Assembly (NCBI RefSeq): GCF_963583255.1
Contig: NC_084807.1
Span: 23,519,572-23,583,571 of the forward strand
Direction: 5' to 3'
DNA length: 64,000 nt
Origin: Pyrus communis
Lineage: Eukaryota > Streptophyta > Magnoliopsida > Rosales > Rosaceae
Of the stretch, positions 1 through 12,111 are shown piece by piece (the first letter of the stretch is position 1; each line of letters opens with the position of its first letter). Both the position numbers and the translations under genes were made by a program. The notes under the pieces are model-generated. The model did no database searches. It saw only the letters and a list, made by a program, of their open reading frames with translations, and was not told the DNA's origin.

Positions 1-672
1 TTGGAATTTGGGAATAAATGTGACCATGAGTCTTAAATCCAGATCTGGTAGGGGTAGAAAGAAAGAGATAAAGAGAAAGAAAGAAGAAAAGAAAAAGAAA
101 GGAACGTAATTTTCCTAGAGGCTAAGAGAAAAAGAGTTGTCGCCATCATATGTGGTGTTTGGTTGGGATTGCATTCGATTGGGTTGGGCAAGGACTTCCG
201 TGCTGTTCCATTTTCCTAAAATCTCCAAAACTCATTCATTTTTTATATTTATTTTATTTAAAACTTAAAATTGTTTGGGATATTTTAGGAATATGAGTGG
301 GTGGGAAGATAGTGTTTGGTTTTCTGAAACTTTTTCTGGCAGGTGAAAATAAGTGGGTGGGAAAATAAGATTATGAGGTGATCATAGTAACGCTCATTAA
401 ATATTGTACAATAAGAATCGGCTAATGGGTTGAGATTAAGATACAAATTAAGACACATCCAGGATTCGATTTTCTTGCATGTAACCAAAGAAAGAGATAC
501 TTCAATCCCCTAACATTGACGTTGATTCTGTGCATTTTATGTTTATGTAAGATTGGATCTGCCGTGCAATGGGAATGTATCAAAAATTGGCTTCCGTTGA
601 AGTTTTCAAATTTATGTTTGACCATTGTTCTCTATTTATCGATCTGTTGTCGGGTACGTATAATTTAACAAA
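1..672. other. Left edge, no gene recognised
   Basis: Purine-rich and AT-rich sequence with no open frame that I can link to a family. It lies just upstream of a tropinone-reductase-like exon remnant, so part of it may be decayed intron of that gene, but I could not recognise earlier exons. Confidence 0.5.
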
Positions 673-875
673 GTTGCTAGCTGGTTTCAGTTGCTGGATA
701 ACAAGGAGTTTTTGGAAGAGAGAACGCCGCGAACTACATTGCAGAGCCTGAGGAAGTCTCATCTCTGGTAGTATTCCTTTGCCTGCCGGCTGCTTCGTAC
801 ATCACCGGTCAGATTATTTCTATGGACGGAGGAATGACTGTAAACAGTTTCAGCCCTACTAGCTGGCCATTTTGA
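673..875 (+). pseudogene. Tropinone-reductase-like SDR, last-exon remnant
   Basis: This is the 3' end of a short-chain dehydrogenase/reductase of the plant tropinone-reductase-like group. From 673 one frame reads [19 protein letters not shown]. From 729 a different frame reads [10 protein letters not shown], then [10 protein letters not shown] and [12 protein letters not shown], ending at TGA 873-875. Both blocks are typical of the family's C-terminus (the conserved proline-glutamate turn, then the ITGQ...DGG cofactor-side strand). The reading frame breaks between 'ERTP' and 'AEPEEV', and a few residues normally found before the RTP motif are missing. No upstream exons with the Rossmann motif or the catalytic YxxxK are visible to position 1. 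I read it as a pseudogene tail; an assembly indel in a gene truncated by the window edge is the alternative. Confidence 0.7.
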
Positions 876-2668
876 TCCTCTGTCTCTCACATTTTTACCA
901 TGCTTGCTTCCTAATGTTTGCACATTTTTTGGATGAATGGATTTGTACCACTCATATTGTTAGCAACGAACCCTTATCCTTTGAAGTGATGTCGACGGTA
1001 TGAATTGTAGAAAATAACTACGCTTGAGGCACATTGGAATAAAATTGTTGCAATTTCGAGGAGTGGTTATTAACACTCTATAATGATCATTAGGCGCTCC
1101 TTTCTTTTGTAATTTTGTTACTGATGAGTAGTGTAGAATGATTTTGATAAAGTGTAAATAACAACACCCTTATTGGTATATTTGTGGTAATCTTTCACCA
1201 ATGATGCCAATGCTTAATGCAATGTGATTGGATTGGATTGGATTGGATTGGATTGGATTAAATTGGTCTAGAGTTTTAAAAATATGTCAATTGTCGGGGA
1301 AAATAAAAGCATTATTAAAAGTTTGGTGATTAGAAAACTTGAACCTTCTCAATTGACAAGATATTAACAGTTAAATATTTATTTCTAAAATATAAAAATA
1401 AATCTAACAGTTAAAATATTTTATATAAAAATAACCTTATAATCTGAAAATCTAACGATTGTAAAAATCAATTAAAATTGGACATAAAAAGTAGTATATA
1501 GAATTAATAATACTTTCTTTATTGCATAATAGACAGGTGTACAGAAGGATGAAGACGTGAGATATTTTCTGGTGAAAGGAACCCACCTTACCAGCAAAAC
1601 AACGCCTGTTCCAACCAAGTTCCTTCATTTCAAGGCAAAACTTGTAGCAAGTGTGACGAGAAATATGTTCAAACCACGAGTAGTAGAATACATATAATTA
1701 TATAAACGGAGAAATTTTTACTTTTTAAATTGTTAATTTTTTAAAACAAATATATCACTACTTGTATCATGACACGTATCATTTTATTTTATTTTTCGAG
1801 TACACTGGAAAATTCGTCGTGATTGATGTGAGGAACTGGGTCTTCTGGGTTTGTACGTGGCAACCAACATCACCTGTTCAACGTTGAAACACCAACGCAA
1901 CAACCCTCCACGTCTCCCAAAACCATCGAAGCGTTTTCGACGTCTTCTCTTCTCCTCTTCCTCCCACCTTTCTGCAATGTCGTGGGTGTTGGGAATTAGG
2001 AAGTTCGAATACGTGTTGCCATCGTGATGCATGTTGATAACCTAGAAGGTTTTTTTTACGGAATTTTTGTTGTTATTATTATTGCTTTTCGGTCCAATTA
2101 CTAAATAAAAAGCCATTCCAAGTTCCAATCTAACTGTCCATTATACAATGAATTTAAGAGTCTTCTTATTTTTTTTAAGTGAAAATTTTAGGTTTGATTC
2201 ATGTAAAACAATTAATATTTGTGTTGAACTTAATATTTAACTGTGTCATTTTAATGATAAAGTATGATTAAATTGGTACTATTACGATGAGTTTTTCATT
2301 GTCTAAAAGTCATTCGAACTAAAATTTAATATTTTTTCTCGATTAAAATTTAAACTTTCAATTTGACTATGAGCTTTTAGTTTTTTAGAACCTTAGGCCT
2401 CGATTGGTAAGGCCCCTCAAAACCAAAAGATGCAAATGAGAATGAAAGCTTTAAATTTAAACCGAATTATTACTAATTCATTATGAAGCTTAAGTCCACC
2501 CTCTCCCCTTTAATGTAGATAATATTATTTATTAAAAAAAAATACGGTTAACTTAGTCTCATAATAAAATAATAATAATAATAAAATTTAAATTTATTTT
2601 TTACGATAATCGAACTTCAGGCCTCTCATATATAAATGAAAATAAATTCCATTAAATCAGATAACTAA
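876..2668. other. Intergenic, no gene seen
   Basis: AT-rich spacer. Around 2475-2545 a stretch (CCACCCTCTCCCC, then TGTAGATAATAT, then an A-run) resembles the 3' half of the tRNA-type SINE seen more completely near 51455, so a truncated SINE is likely. No coding signal was recognised; open frames on the minus strand near 1784-2032 have no family resemblance. Confidence 0.5.
1225..1260. repeat. ATTGG pentanucleotide microsatellite
   Basis: About seven tandem units of ATTGG/TTGGA, seen directly in the sequence. Confidence 0.9.
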
Positions 2669-3011
2669 GGCCTGGTTTGGTACTGAGGTGATTTTGAAAA
2701 AAGCTGGTATCAAAAAAAGCTGGGAGCTGTTTTTGTGTTTGGTAAACATTCAGCTTCAGCTTTTTTTTCACAGTTTTGGGTGAAAAAAAGCCAAAAACAA
2801 GAAATAGCAAAACTCAGCTTTGAAAAACCGGTTTTTTTTAATATCTGTTCTACATAAAGTTTACCAAACACTATAATACTGTTTTTTTTTTCAAAAGCAC
2901 TTTTACAAAAAAGTTTACCAAACACTCTGCTGCTTTATTTCACAGCTGCTTATTTACACAGTACATCAAAAGTAATTTTTTTTTCAAAATACAGCAATAC
3001 TAAATCAGCCC
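2669..3011. mobile_element. MITE with TAA target duplication (PIF/Harbinger type)
   Basis: A 343-bp non-coding element with imperfect terminal inverted repeats. The left end reads GGCCTGGTTTGG and the reverse complement of the right end reads GGGCTGATTTAG; similarity continues inward through a shared TTTTGAAAAAA block. It is flanked on both sides by TAA (2666-2668 and 3012-3014), the target-site type expected of PIF/Harbinger transposons. There is no transposase. The terminal repeats are diverged, so the insertion is not recent. Confidence 0.7.
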
Positions 3012-3534
3012 TAAATCACATCAAATAAGAACGTTGAGTTTCAATATCCAAATTTTGTTATTACGAGCAGCGAAGAAAACCCTGGACCTAACCAGTAACC
3101 AAGATGGGTCAAGTGAACCATGGTCAGAGGAGGATGTTGAGGTTGAGTCACTCAGGGACAGCGACTGACCTTTTATGACCATTGACGTGGCAATTCATCC
3201 AACTTGTGGGTCACCACATGTGGGGAACCGGAAACTCGTTGCTTGACAGCCCATACCCTTTACGTGGCAGGTGGTCACCGGTTGTTCCAATGTTATTACG
3301 TTTGGGCCACTATGTCGCCTTTTTTATACGGCCGAAAAAGAAAAGTAATGTTTCACTAAAGTGTAGGAACTCATTCTTAAAATTATTTAAGTTTAAATTA
3401 TCGAGTTTTGTGTTTATAATTATAATAATTTATATTATAGATTTTGCTCTAAATATTATTTTTGCAAAAAATAAAGAATTAAAACTACATTCTTTTAATC
3501 AATTATTGTAGCTAATACACAAACGGTTCGTAAT
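3012..3534. other. Intergenic, no gene seen
   Basis: Spacer between the MITE and the 408-bp tandem repeat. An open frame at 3182-3511 (+) has no recognisable domain and its second half is low-complexity and AT-rich; I do not call it a gene. Confidence 0.5.
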
Positions 3535-4348
3535 GTTTTTACTAATTTCGTTCATCTGTTTGTATACACTTCTATGACTAAACGAATTTAGTTTTAGTTG
3601 AATTTTTACAGAGATGATCTTTATAGCGAGACTTATAATATGAATAGTTTTAGTCATAAACACAAAGTTATATGAAGCAATAACGAACAATTTTGAATAA
3701 GAACTATGCCAATTATTATTAGAGAAAAATGACAAATCAACATTCAGTATGAAATACAAACCAAACAATACAACTACGCCTAAATAGCTTAACAAATTTT
3801 GTAAAAAATTGCCAAATCTAGTTACAATAATGTGTTTTTCTTCTACACCCAAACATCGAATTATCATTTTTGTGGTGTGAAATTAATATATTAAATTGAA
3901 TACAAAAATCTCTTCCCAATTGGGAAAGTCCACAACAAAATGCTTTTATTAATTTTGTTCATCTGTTTGTGTACAGTTTGATAACTAAACGAAGTAAGTT
4001 TTAGTTATTTTTTACAGAGATAATCTTTATAGCAAGACTTATAATATTAACAGTTTTAGTCATACACACAAAGTTATATGAAGCAGTAACGAACAATTTT
4101 GAGTAGCAACTTCTGTCAAATATTATTAGAGAAAAATGACCAATCAACATTTAGTATGAAATAGAAACCAAACAATACAACTACGTCTAAACGGCTTAAC
4201 AAGTCGTGTAAAAAATTTTCAAATCCAGTAACAATAATGTGTTTTTCTTCTTCACCCAAGCACCGAATTATCTTTTTTGTGGTATGAAATTAATATATTA
4301 AATTGAATACAAAAATCTCTTCCCAATTGGGAAAGTCCACAACAAAAA
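3535..4348. repeat. 408-bp tandem duplication upstream of the PP2C gene
   Basis: Two adjacent direct copies, about 3535-3942 and 3943-4348. Both begin TTTTA(C/T)TAATTT(C/T)GTTCATC, contain ACAAAGTTATATGAAGCA and end with TCTTCCCAATTGGGAAAG followed by TCCACAACAAAA. The offset is about 408 bp and the copies differ by scattered substitutions and small indels. The unit contains no gene. A diverged relative of its central part appears at about 46700-46790, so the unit probably derives from a dispersed repeat. Confidence 0.85.
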
Positions 4349-4411
4349 CTTTAGCTGTTGGTGTTACTCGCGTGTGGGAAAGAAAACCAATCTGGTACAT
4401 CCACGATGACG

Positions 4412-4585
4412 CCACGTGGTGGTATATGGAAGCAGCGATTAAAATAAAATTTAGAAAAATATTTTAAAAAAGAGAGAGGGGTCGGTCGTGGACCACATGC
4501 GTGTTGAAGACAGGACACCGCCTATACCTAACGTGTCAACCCAAAAGGAGGCCACGTATACGTGTCGAGAAGGACGAAGCACGTG
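4412..4585 (+). promoter_or_regulatory. G-box / ABRE cluster of the PP2C promoter
   Basis: Four ACGT-core elements lie within 175 bp: CCACGTGG (4412-4419), ACGTGTC (4531-4537), ACGTGTC (4560-4566) and CACGTG (4580-4585). ACGTGTC and CACGTG are the consensus sites of ABRE-binding bZIP factors (ABF/AREB). They sit 360-535 bp upstream of a clade A PP2C start codon. ABA induction of these phosphatases is established feedback in other plants, so ABA-responsive transcription is a reasonable inference here. Confidence 0.75.
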
Positions 4586-4830
4586 TTCATAATCGAGGTA
4601 TGGTGGAGATGAGATGGACGGCAGAGATGAGAGCGCTCTATTCAGTAGTTCGACGTCATACCAACTGGACAGTGTCGGATCCTGCCCGAGATGGTGACGG
4701 GCAAGCTGCCCGCGATTAGGCGCGGTGGCCCCCAGGTGAAATTGTTGCGGGTGATGAGGTGGCGCTCTCCTCCTTCGTTTAGAAAAAGCTCCATCCAAAC
4801 CCATTGTATTGAAATCCATTTTCTCTTCGT

Positions 4831-4836
4831 TATATA
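4831..4836 (+). promoter_or_regulatory. Probable TATA box of the PP2C gene
   Basis: TATATA lies 110 bp upstream of the ATG at 4946. Initiation about 30 bp downstream would leave a 5' leader of roughly 85 nt with no intron. Confidence 0.55.
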
Positions 4837-4945
4837 CAGAGAACTCCAAGCATCCTCTAACGAGCAAGAGAAGAGTCTGTTAATGTTTTTTGTTGGCGTC
4901 GTTTGTTGATCGATTTTAGTATTGGTCTAGTTGATTTGATTTGCG

Positions 4946-6555
4946 ATGGCTGGAATGTGCTGCGGTGTTGTTGGAGAAAGCGAGGCGTCGGCGACGACGA
5001 CGACGATGACGACGGACTCGAGCTCCAGGACCTCGCGGCGGAGGAGATTGGACCTCTTGCCGCTTAAGTACATAGCTGAACTGGCCGTCCAACCGACGGC
5101 GGAGAACGGGCGGAAGCGGCAGAAGATCGATCTGTACTGGTCCTTATCGTCCGTACCACAAAACGCAGCCGAGAGCTCGAAAGAGGGACTCGAAGAGTCG
5201 AAGCCTAGTGCTACGGTGCGTGTTGTGGAAGATGATGCTGGTGTAAAGAATAGACGTGGTGATGAGGTGTCCGAGTCTGTTCGCGTGGAAAACGAAGCGG
5301 TTCAGGCGCCGGTCCAGGAGAGTCCCCGGTTCGGTATGACTTCGGTGTGTGGGAGAAGACGAGACATGGAAGACGCCGTTTCGATTCACCCGTCTTTTTT
5401 GCAAAAGGAGAATCCGGAATTTAACGGAACTCACTTCTACGGCGTTTTCGACGGCCATGGCTGCTCTCATGTAAGCACACTAATCCTATTCAATTAGCCT
5501 AATTAATCTTCGTTGTTTACTTAGCCGCTTCGCTTTCGATTTTTCGTTTTTCGTTTCGGAATTTAATTTTGTTGTTCTTAATTCGATTTTCTTCTTCAGG
5601 TGGCCTTGAAGTGTAAGGACCGATTGCACGAGATCGTAAAGCAAGAGCTCGAAACCGAAGGCGAGACCGTACAGTGGAAGGACGCCATGGAGCGAAGCTT
5701 CTTGAAGATGGACGAGGAGGTCCAGGAAGGGAACCTCAAGGCACAGAGCTCGAACTGCCGGTGCGAACTCCAGACTCCGCACTGCGACGCCGTCGGTTCT
5801 ACGGCGGTTGTGGCCGTCGTCACCCCGGAGAAGATCGTCGTCTCCAATTGCGGCGATTCCCGCGCTGTGCTTTGCCGAAGCGGCGCCGCGGTTCCTCTTT
5901 CCTCCGATCATAAGGTGTGCCTTTAGCTCCCTCGCTTTTTTTCCCGACAAACAAACACAAATAGCGGATTAAAGTTAAATAATCGGTACTTTTTGGATCT
6001 GATAAAGTCAGACTACAAATTCATTGAACCGAATCTGTCGCTTTGGCGCGTGAACTAATTAGCACTTTGATTGCGCGTACACAACACGTTAGCTAACGTG
6101 CGATTATATTGATTGTGTTTGTGCAGCCGGATCGACCCGACGAGCTCGTTCGGATCGAAGCAGCGGGCGGTCGCGTGATCTACTGGGATGGCGCGCGAGT
6201 CCTCGGAGTTCTTGCCATGTCGAGGGCCATCGGCGACAACTACCTGAAGCCGTACGTGATATCGGAGCCGGATGTGATGGTCACGGAACGGACGGCGGAG
6301 GACGAGTGTCTTATCCTTGCCAGCGACGGCCTTTGGGACGTGGTATCCAACGACACCGCCTGCGGCGTCGCGCGCATGTGTCTGCGCGCGCAGACGGCGG
6401 CTTCGCAGTCGGAGTTGTGCTGTGATGCGGCGGCGAGCTCCGACAAGGCGTGTTCGGACGCATCCATTTTGTTGACGAAGTTGGCCCTGGCTAGGCAGAG
6501 CAGCGACAACGTCAGCGTCATCGTCGTGGATTTGAGAAGACCAGGGAGGTCCTAA
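4946..6555 (+). CDS. PP2CA: Clade A protein phosphatase 2C (PP2CA/AHG3 type), ABA co-receptor
   Basis: A Mg/Mn-dependent Ser/Thr phosphatase that restrains ABA signalling by dephosphorylating SnRK2 kinases and is inhibited by ABA-bound PYR/PYL receptors. Three exons, 4946-5470, 5600-5914 and 6127-6555, joined at GT-AG introns in phase 0, give 422 residues, close to the family length. The N-terminus [11 protein letters not shown] followed by an [10 protein letters not shown] stretch is typical of the AHG3 branch. The catalytic core shows RDMED (139-143), DGHGCSHV (169-176), [25 protein letters not shown] (346-352) and SSDN (about 405-408). Trp300 in GGRVIYWDG corresponds to the tryptophan that contacts the ABA-receptor latch in this clade. 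All metal-binding aspartates I can locate are present, so it looks functional. The ABRE cluster upstream suggests ABA feedback. HAI-type paralogues are the main alternative, but the N-terminus favours AHG3. Confidence 0.93.
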
Positions 6556-7034
6556 ATCCGGTGTCGTTTGGTTACGCGATGATGATATAATTACCGATCT
6601 AGCCTCAGAGAAAGGGAAATTACAAGAGAGTAGCTTTCGATTTGTTAATTTTTAGTTGTGGGCTGCTCGTAATTTTCTTTTAATTTACACGTTGAAGGAA
6701 AGAAAATTTAGATTTCTTTCTCTGGGTCGTTTGGTTTATTTTTTTCTCTCTTAATTTTTAGTTTTTCTTTTTATTTTACAATATCCGCTTTGACTGCAGA
6801 ACGTTGCAGAAATGTGTTATTATACGAACTAAATTGTTTTTTTCTTTTACTTTTGGATGTTTTGTTGCTTCTCAAAATCAATGAGTTTGCTTAAAGTGTT
6901 GTTATTGAATTTCAAATGTGATGAACTTGTTTTTATGTAAATTTTGTAAGGTGAGATTATGCGAGATTAGCTTTTGATCAATGTTGTTGAAGGAGGAAGG
7001 ACCGTCCCACCTAGAAAATCCTCCGCTACTAGAT
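6556..7034. other. PP2C 3' flank
   Basis: T-rich 3' untranslated region and spacer. No further gene recognised. Confidence 0.5.
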
Positions 7035-7207
7035 TTTGTTAATAATATGAAGAAAAAGGAAAAAGTAAAACAATGAGGGGACCAGGCCAGTATACCATAA
7101 ACAGTTAACGAAATTGATATGTTTGTTAACAATATGAAGAAAAAGGAAAAGTAAAACAATGAGGGGACCAGGCCAGTATACCATAAACAGTTAACGAAAT
7201 TGATATG
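7035..7207. repeat. 87-bp tandem duplication
   Basis: Two head-to-tail copies (about 7035-7121 and 7122-7207) share TTTGTTAA(T/C)AATATGAAG, then GAGGGGACCAGGCCAGTATA and the end AGTTAACGAAATTGATATG. They differ by about two bases, implying a recent local duplication. No coding content. Confidence 0.92.
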
Positions 7208-7344
7208 TTCTGGTTTAAGAATTCTTTAGCTTTTGTCATTTGAAATCGGGTTTTCATAATTTTGTTGCTCATGATTCACTGTCAATGTCCACCTCCTCAA
7301 CATCAAATTGCTCCCCGTGACCTCGAACGGAAGAGTGAAAGCCC

Positions 7345-7535
7345 AACGCAATCTCTTTTTATAAAATGAGTTTTAACGAAAAACTCACATATTGTTCATT
7401 TTAACGAAAAATCATATTTTTACACTAAAAAGTCAATCATGATACTATTCACTTTACCCTTTATATTATCCTTATCATTAAAACTCAAAGTTTTCAAGTC
7501 CTTTTTATTAGTTTTCCTTTTTATAAAACATCTCA
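7345..7535. repeat. Dispersed repeat of a type common in Maleae
   Basis: The stretch contains TTTAACGAAAAACTC, then AAAAAGTCAATCATGATACT, CACTTTACCCTTTAT and AAAACTCAAAGTTTTCAAG. I recall close variants of this string as very abundant in apple and pear genomes (recollection, not a search). It is non-coding and probably a MITE. It is the main basis for suggesting Maleae as the source. Confidence 0.55.
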
Positions 7536-7867
7536 AAAAAATTAGATATCAAGTAAAACAACTATTTATTGCACTAAAATTAGCAAAAACATCCGTCAAA
7601 CAATATCTTTCCTTGAAAATATGCGAAAAACACAAGCACAAGCGCCCAAGAACTTTGAAAAACCATGAAACATCCATGGAGCGACTTGATAAAAGGTGGA
7701 TGACATGCATAGAACATCGAATGTTCTGTCTCCATGCATGAAAAAATCTAAACATTTTCTCAATTTTACGGTGAGGGCAGACATGTCCCAAAATACGTTA
7801 CTTTTTTAAATGTACAATTGACATTGAGATTATCTAGATATTGATCCTAACTATGAACTCGATTGTA

Positions 7868-8085
7868 CGTGCTTTTAAAATAACTGAAAATGTTTTTAAA
7901 GAAAATGTTTTTGAGTTTCAAAAGCACTTTAAATGTTTTTTTACATAAAGCACCAGTTTTTTGCTTCTTCCATAAAACACTTTAAGTGTTTTTCCATGAT
8001 TTACTAATATTTTTAGTAAGGATTGTTTCTAAAAATATTTCTACCAAAAACGTTTTAAATCATCATAAAAGCACATCTAAACGAG
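7868..8085. mobile_element. Degenerate MITE with GTGCTTTTA ends
   Basis: The left part reads GTGCTTTTAAAATAACTGAA and the reverse complement of the right part reads GTGCTTTTATGATGATTTAA, so the ends are imperfect inverted repeats. Internal AAGCACTTTAA and ACACTTTAAGTG motifs repeat. A related fragment is present at about 51640-51785. Non-coding; class not assigned. Confidence 0.5.
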
Positions 8086-11000
8086 TTCTATGTCAAGTGA
8101 ATAACTGAAGAACAAGTCAAGTATATTCTATAAAAACAGGAAAGCGACAGATTTCGGATGTGTTTAGTTCATGTAGACCTGGCATATGGATCGTTCACGT
8201 GAATCGTTTGGGACCCCTTCTATCTCCGCCACCGCTGTCGCCGTGTGCGGATAACTGTGAGCTCTCTCTTAGTCTCAGCCACCCGAGTGGCTGGCCAAAG
8301 CTGGATAGATATAGTCCTACCGATCGGCAATTGAGGTGGGCTGAGTGGGCGGATTTCGGGGGTTCCACCACCCGATTTTTATTCCTCAACAACAATGTTA
8401 GGGGAACACACACATTGTCCTGCTCAATGGGATCCCGACACGTAGCGTTTCGTATGTGATGCTGGCCTTGCGGCATCAGCATCTCTTAACTGGCTTTGAT
8501 TTGTTTAGATTCTGATGGTGATGGGCATGGACCCAAATGTTACCGAGGAAGAGCTTTTTCTGCCACTTTAATAACGCCAACCCTTTTTCAAAAGGGTAAG
8601 AAATGAGGTGGTGGTATGATATGTTGGTGCATCCTTCCTCAATTGAGATAAGTAGGAGAACAAAAAATAACTTTGAATGATCGGCCGTTTTACATGCTTT
8701 GGGATAAATGTGCATAGAACCGGAAATATATGTTTGGGTACTACTCGTTACGTGACAGTGTTGTGTGTAAAATTACGCACGTGAATATATTTCTTGGCGG
8801 CCGTCAAGATTTTTCCCTTTTTATCACACCAAGTAAATATGGGTATGATATTTCTTGGATTAATGTTATACTTATCACATATTTGTACCACATCTCCAAT
8901 AGAGGTAGGGTCTACAAACACATGTGGATCCCATCTTTATTGAAAATATGGTATAAATATATGATAAGAGTAATATTTTTATATTTCTTGTGATACAACT
9001 TCAATTTTTCTTGAGTGTTTACATTCATTTAGTTTCAGCATATATGATCGTCGAATTTAATCCAACAGATTTTTGTCAATTAGCTTAAGTTAAATATGTT
9101 TTAACATTAAATATATGTAAATTCGAGAAAAACCGATGCAACTAATAAATGCTCTTCTATGATCGGTTAATCCAATCAGATTTTGTCTCAAACTTTGTTG
9201 TAAAAAGTAATCGTGAGTTCAAATATCATGCATGATAATTGTTGAATAACTAATCAAGCGACTGAAGCGTCAAATAATAAGTAAAAGTAGTACAACGCTT
9301 GTAGAAACGTATCATGTGATCACTAAAATTTTGATAGGTGACCAAATCTCGTAAACGTGTATCATTATCAATTCTAAATTCTGATATTATATGATTCTAC
9401 CTGCTCGGTGTTGTCAACTGCAAAATTATAAAAATTCCAGTTTCAATTGGTTGGTGTGATGAAAATTGAAATAGTACTCAAATTTTATGATACTATGTTC
9501 CTTCTGGCTTCCTTGCGAGTCGTCTGATCCAATTTTCATTTTTGTTTGGATTTAGTTGTGTCCCACTCCTCAATCCTCTAACCCAATTGCACTCTTTTGA
9601 AGAGAGGGTGACAAACTTCAGCGGATCCACTGTACAACATAAGACTTACATAAAATCAATGTTTGAGATTTTTTTTATACGGTCGATATTTCCGTGAAAA
9701 TATATAAGAAATCAGATAAACACATGGAATGGGCATTCGGAAAAACTCTTAAATTTAAGTTAAAATCAACATATTTTGTCAATATTTTCGACACATTAAT
9801 TAAATATTAGAGAAACTCTTATATTTGATTGAAACCAGTGTTTGACATTTTCTAAATTGTCATTTTAAATTTCATTATTTTCCTTAAAAAAAAAAACAAC
9901 TGATATCAATATATCCATCAATGATGCCACAATTTTGCATATCGATATTTTTATTGATACCAATATTGTAAACAATGCATAAAACAAATTCACCATTACG
10001 TAGTTTCTCAGCTTATTACAATGACGATGAATATATCTCGTGTAATGTTTTTTATAAGGAATCCGGATTCTCTTTGGATCCTCTTTGTGAATCTCGAGGA
10101 TCTGTAAATTGTGTTCGTTCATCGTACATCGTGCAGTTAATTTTTATCAAATACTGTTTATATTTAATTTTAAATAATAAATTTTAAATAATTTCTAATT
10201 ACAGAATATATAATAAACAAATACGATACGCAAATTCTTAAAATCCCACACAAAAAGAACTCGAAGAGGCTGCTTTTTCTTTTACAGGCACGCACAAACG
10301 TTTATGCTTTTTTGTCAATCAAGTTTTTATCGGGTCAATTTTAGTAGCTTGCCGTACATATATAATCACGTGTCACCCTTACTGGAAGAGAGGACACAAA
10401 ACAATCCAACTCTATTATTATATTATATAATACCATGTGAGGTGGACCAATCAAATAATGAAAACGCATTACACAATGAAATAATTAAAAGAGAAGAAAT
10501 AAAAAAAAGAGATCACCCACCCACACTTTAGGGATTTGACTTAATAAAACAATATCGAATTTAATACCATTTAATATCGCATTTAAGACCACGTCACTAG
10601 TTGGGAAGCAATCAAAGTCAGAAGATCGATGATTCGTAGACTTGGAAACTTCTATTCGGCCTGGTATTGCAAAACCATGTACGGTTTACTATATGATTAT
10701 TATATCTTTACACCTAGTTCGTTTTTTAGTCCCGTAAATTCTCATATTAGTTTCTTAATCCTCGAAAATCATGGGAAATTCAGGAATTATCCGTCATTTT
10801 CGCTAACACCATCTATTTATCCGTTAAATTAGGGGTACTTTAGGAACTTCATCTCTCAACACTAAAAGTGAATTTCTTTTTGTGTAAGAAAATTGAATAC
10901 ATTGAATTTTTTTCCATGGTTCATTATGTGATTTGTTAGTTGGTTAAGTTTAGCCACGGTTCGATTTCCTACCAACTTTGAAATCGCATTGCCTTAATTT

Positions 11001-12085
11001 TCTAGTTGCTAAAGTTCAACCTCTTTCATTTGTATTTTTATAGTTCATATTTCATTTTGTTATAAGTTTTAGATATTAATTTATAATTTTCATTTGTTTT
11101 TTAGCTTCTTTTATATTTTTTAGAAAAGTTTTAAGTTGAAGTTCCTAATATACGCTTAAATTTAATGAAAAAAAAAAGACGGCATTGGGGATAAATTCGA
11201 GAATTAAAGAACTAATATAAAAGTTCAGAGACTAAAATTAAATTAAAAGTAAAGTTCAAGAATCATGGTTACGATTAAACCTTTTATACAAAAATATTAT
11301 TATTTATTTATTTATTATTTTTGTATAATATAATTCAATCTGGATCATTATGCATGGGGGATGTAAATTTGTAGACAGCAGTGCAGTGCAGTGGGGTTCG
11401 GTCGTGACTCAAATGTCTTCACATCACATGCTATGTTTGAAACTTTGAGCACCTGCAGATCTCTTTTTTTTTTTTTTTTTCCCTAGTAGCTGAGAGCAAA
11501 GGAACCCTTTTCGTTGTGTTCGCCGTTCGGATTAGGTTAGATCAAGAGTTCGATTGTTTTCTTTACAACCCGAGAAAACGCATTACCATCTTCAAACGTA
11601 TAATTAAGCACATTCTTTGGTTTATCTTAGATGATTTAAAATTTGAGAAAAAGATTTGGGTTTGATTACAGAATTAGTAGACTAAGCATATGTTCTGGTA
11701 ATTTTCTAATACAGTAGAAAAGATCATTTACATTAAATGTTAAGTTGGGTGTAGAGAGACGGAAGCATGGTTCGAATAAATTTTTCCTAGTTCTAATCTA
11801 TGTATGAATGATTTTGCAAGGATCGGATTAGAAACAAGGTTTCTGATTTTCATTTCAAAAGTTTTGGATCTAATCATAATTTTTAAATTCAAATGAAATT
11901 GAAGTTATCTCGATTTTTTTTTTAATATAATTTGGAATCTATATTGTTAACGCTGAAACTAGTAAGGTTAACAAAGGACATTGACGGTCAAATACAGGTG
12001 CAAGGGGTGAGATGAATCATAGTATACACACAAGAAAATATAGTGGGTTACCCATAAACAGAGCTAAATTCACTGTAATTTGTGT
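8086..12085. other. Four-kilobase intergenic stretch, no gene seen
   Basis: AT-rich sequence with several short open frames that lack family resemblance, splice-compatible neighbours or coding composition. Isolated poly-T and poly-A runs occur (for example near 11465-11482). I see no RNA gene or intact mobile element. Confidence 0.5.
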
Positions 12086-12111
12086 ATATATATGTGTGTG
12101 TGTGTGTGTGT
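12086..12111. repeat. TA/TG microsatellite
   Basis: A short (TA)n tract runs directly into a (TG)n tract. Confidence 0.85.

Noticed and set aside
3182..3511. 109-codon open frame on the plus strand
   Set aside because: No domain, low-complexity second half, no splice partners.
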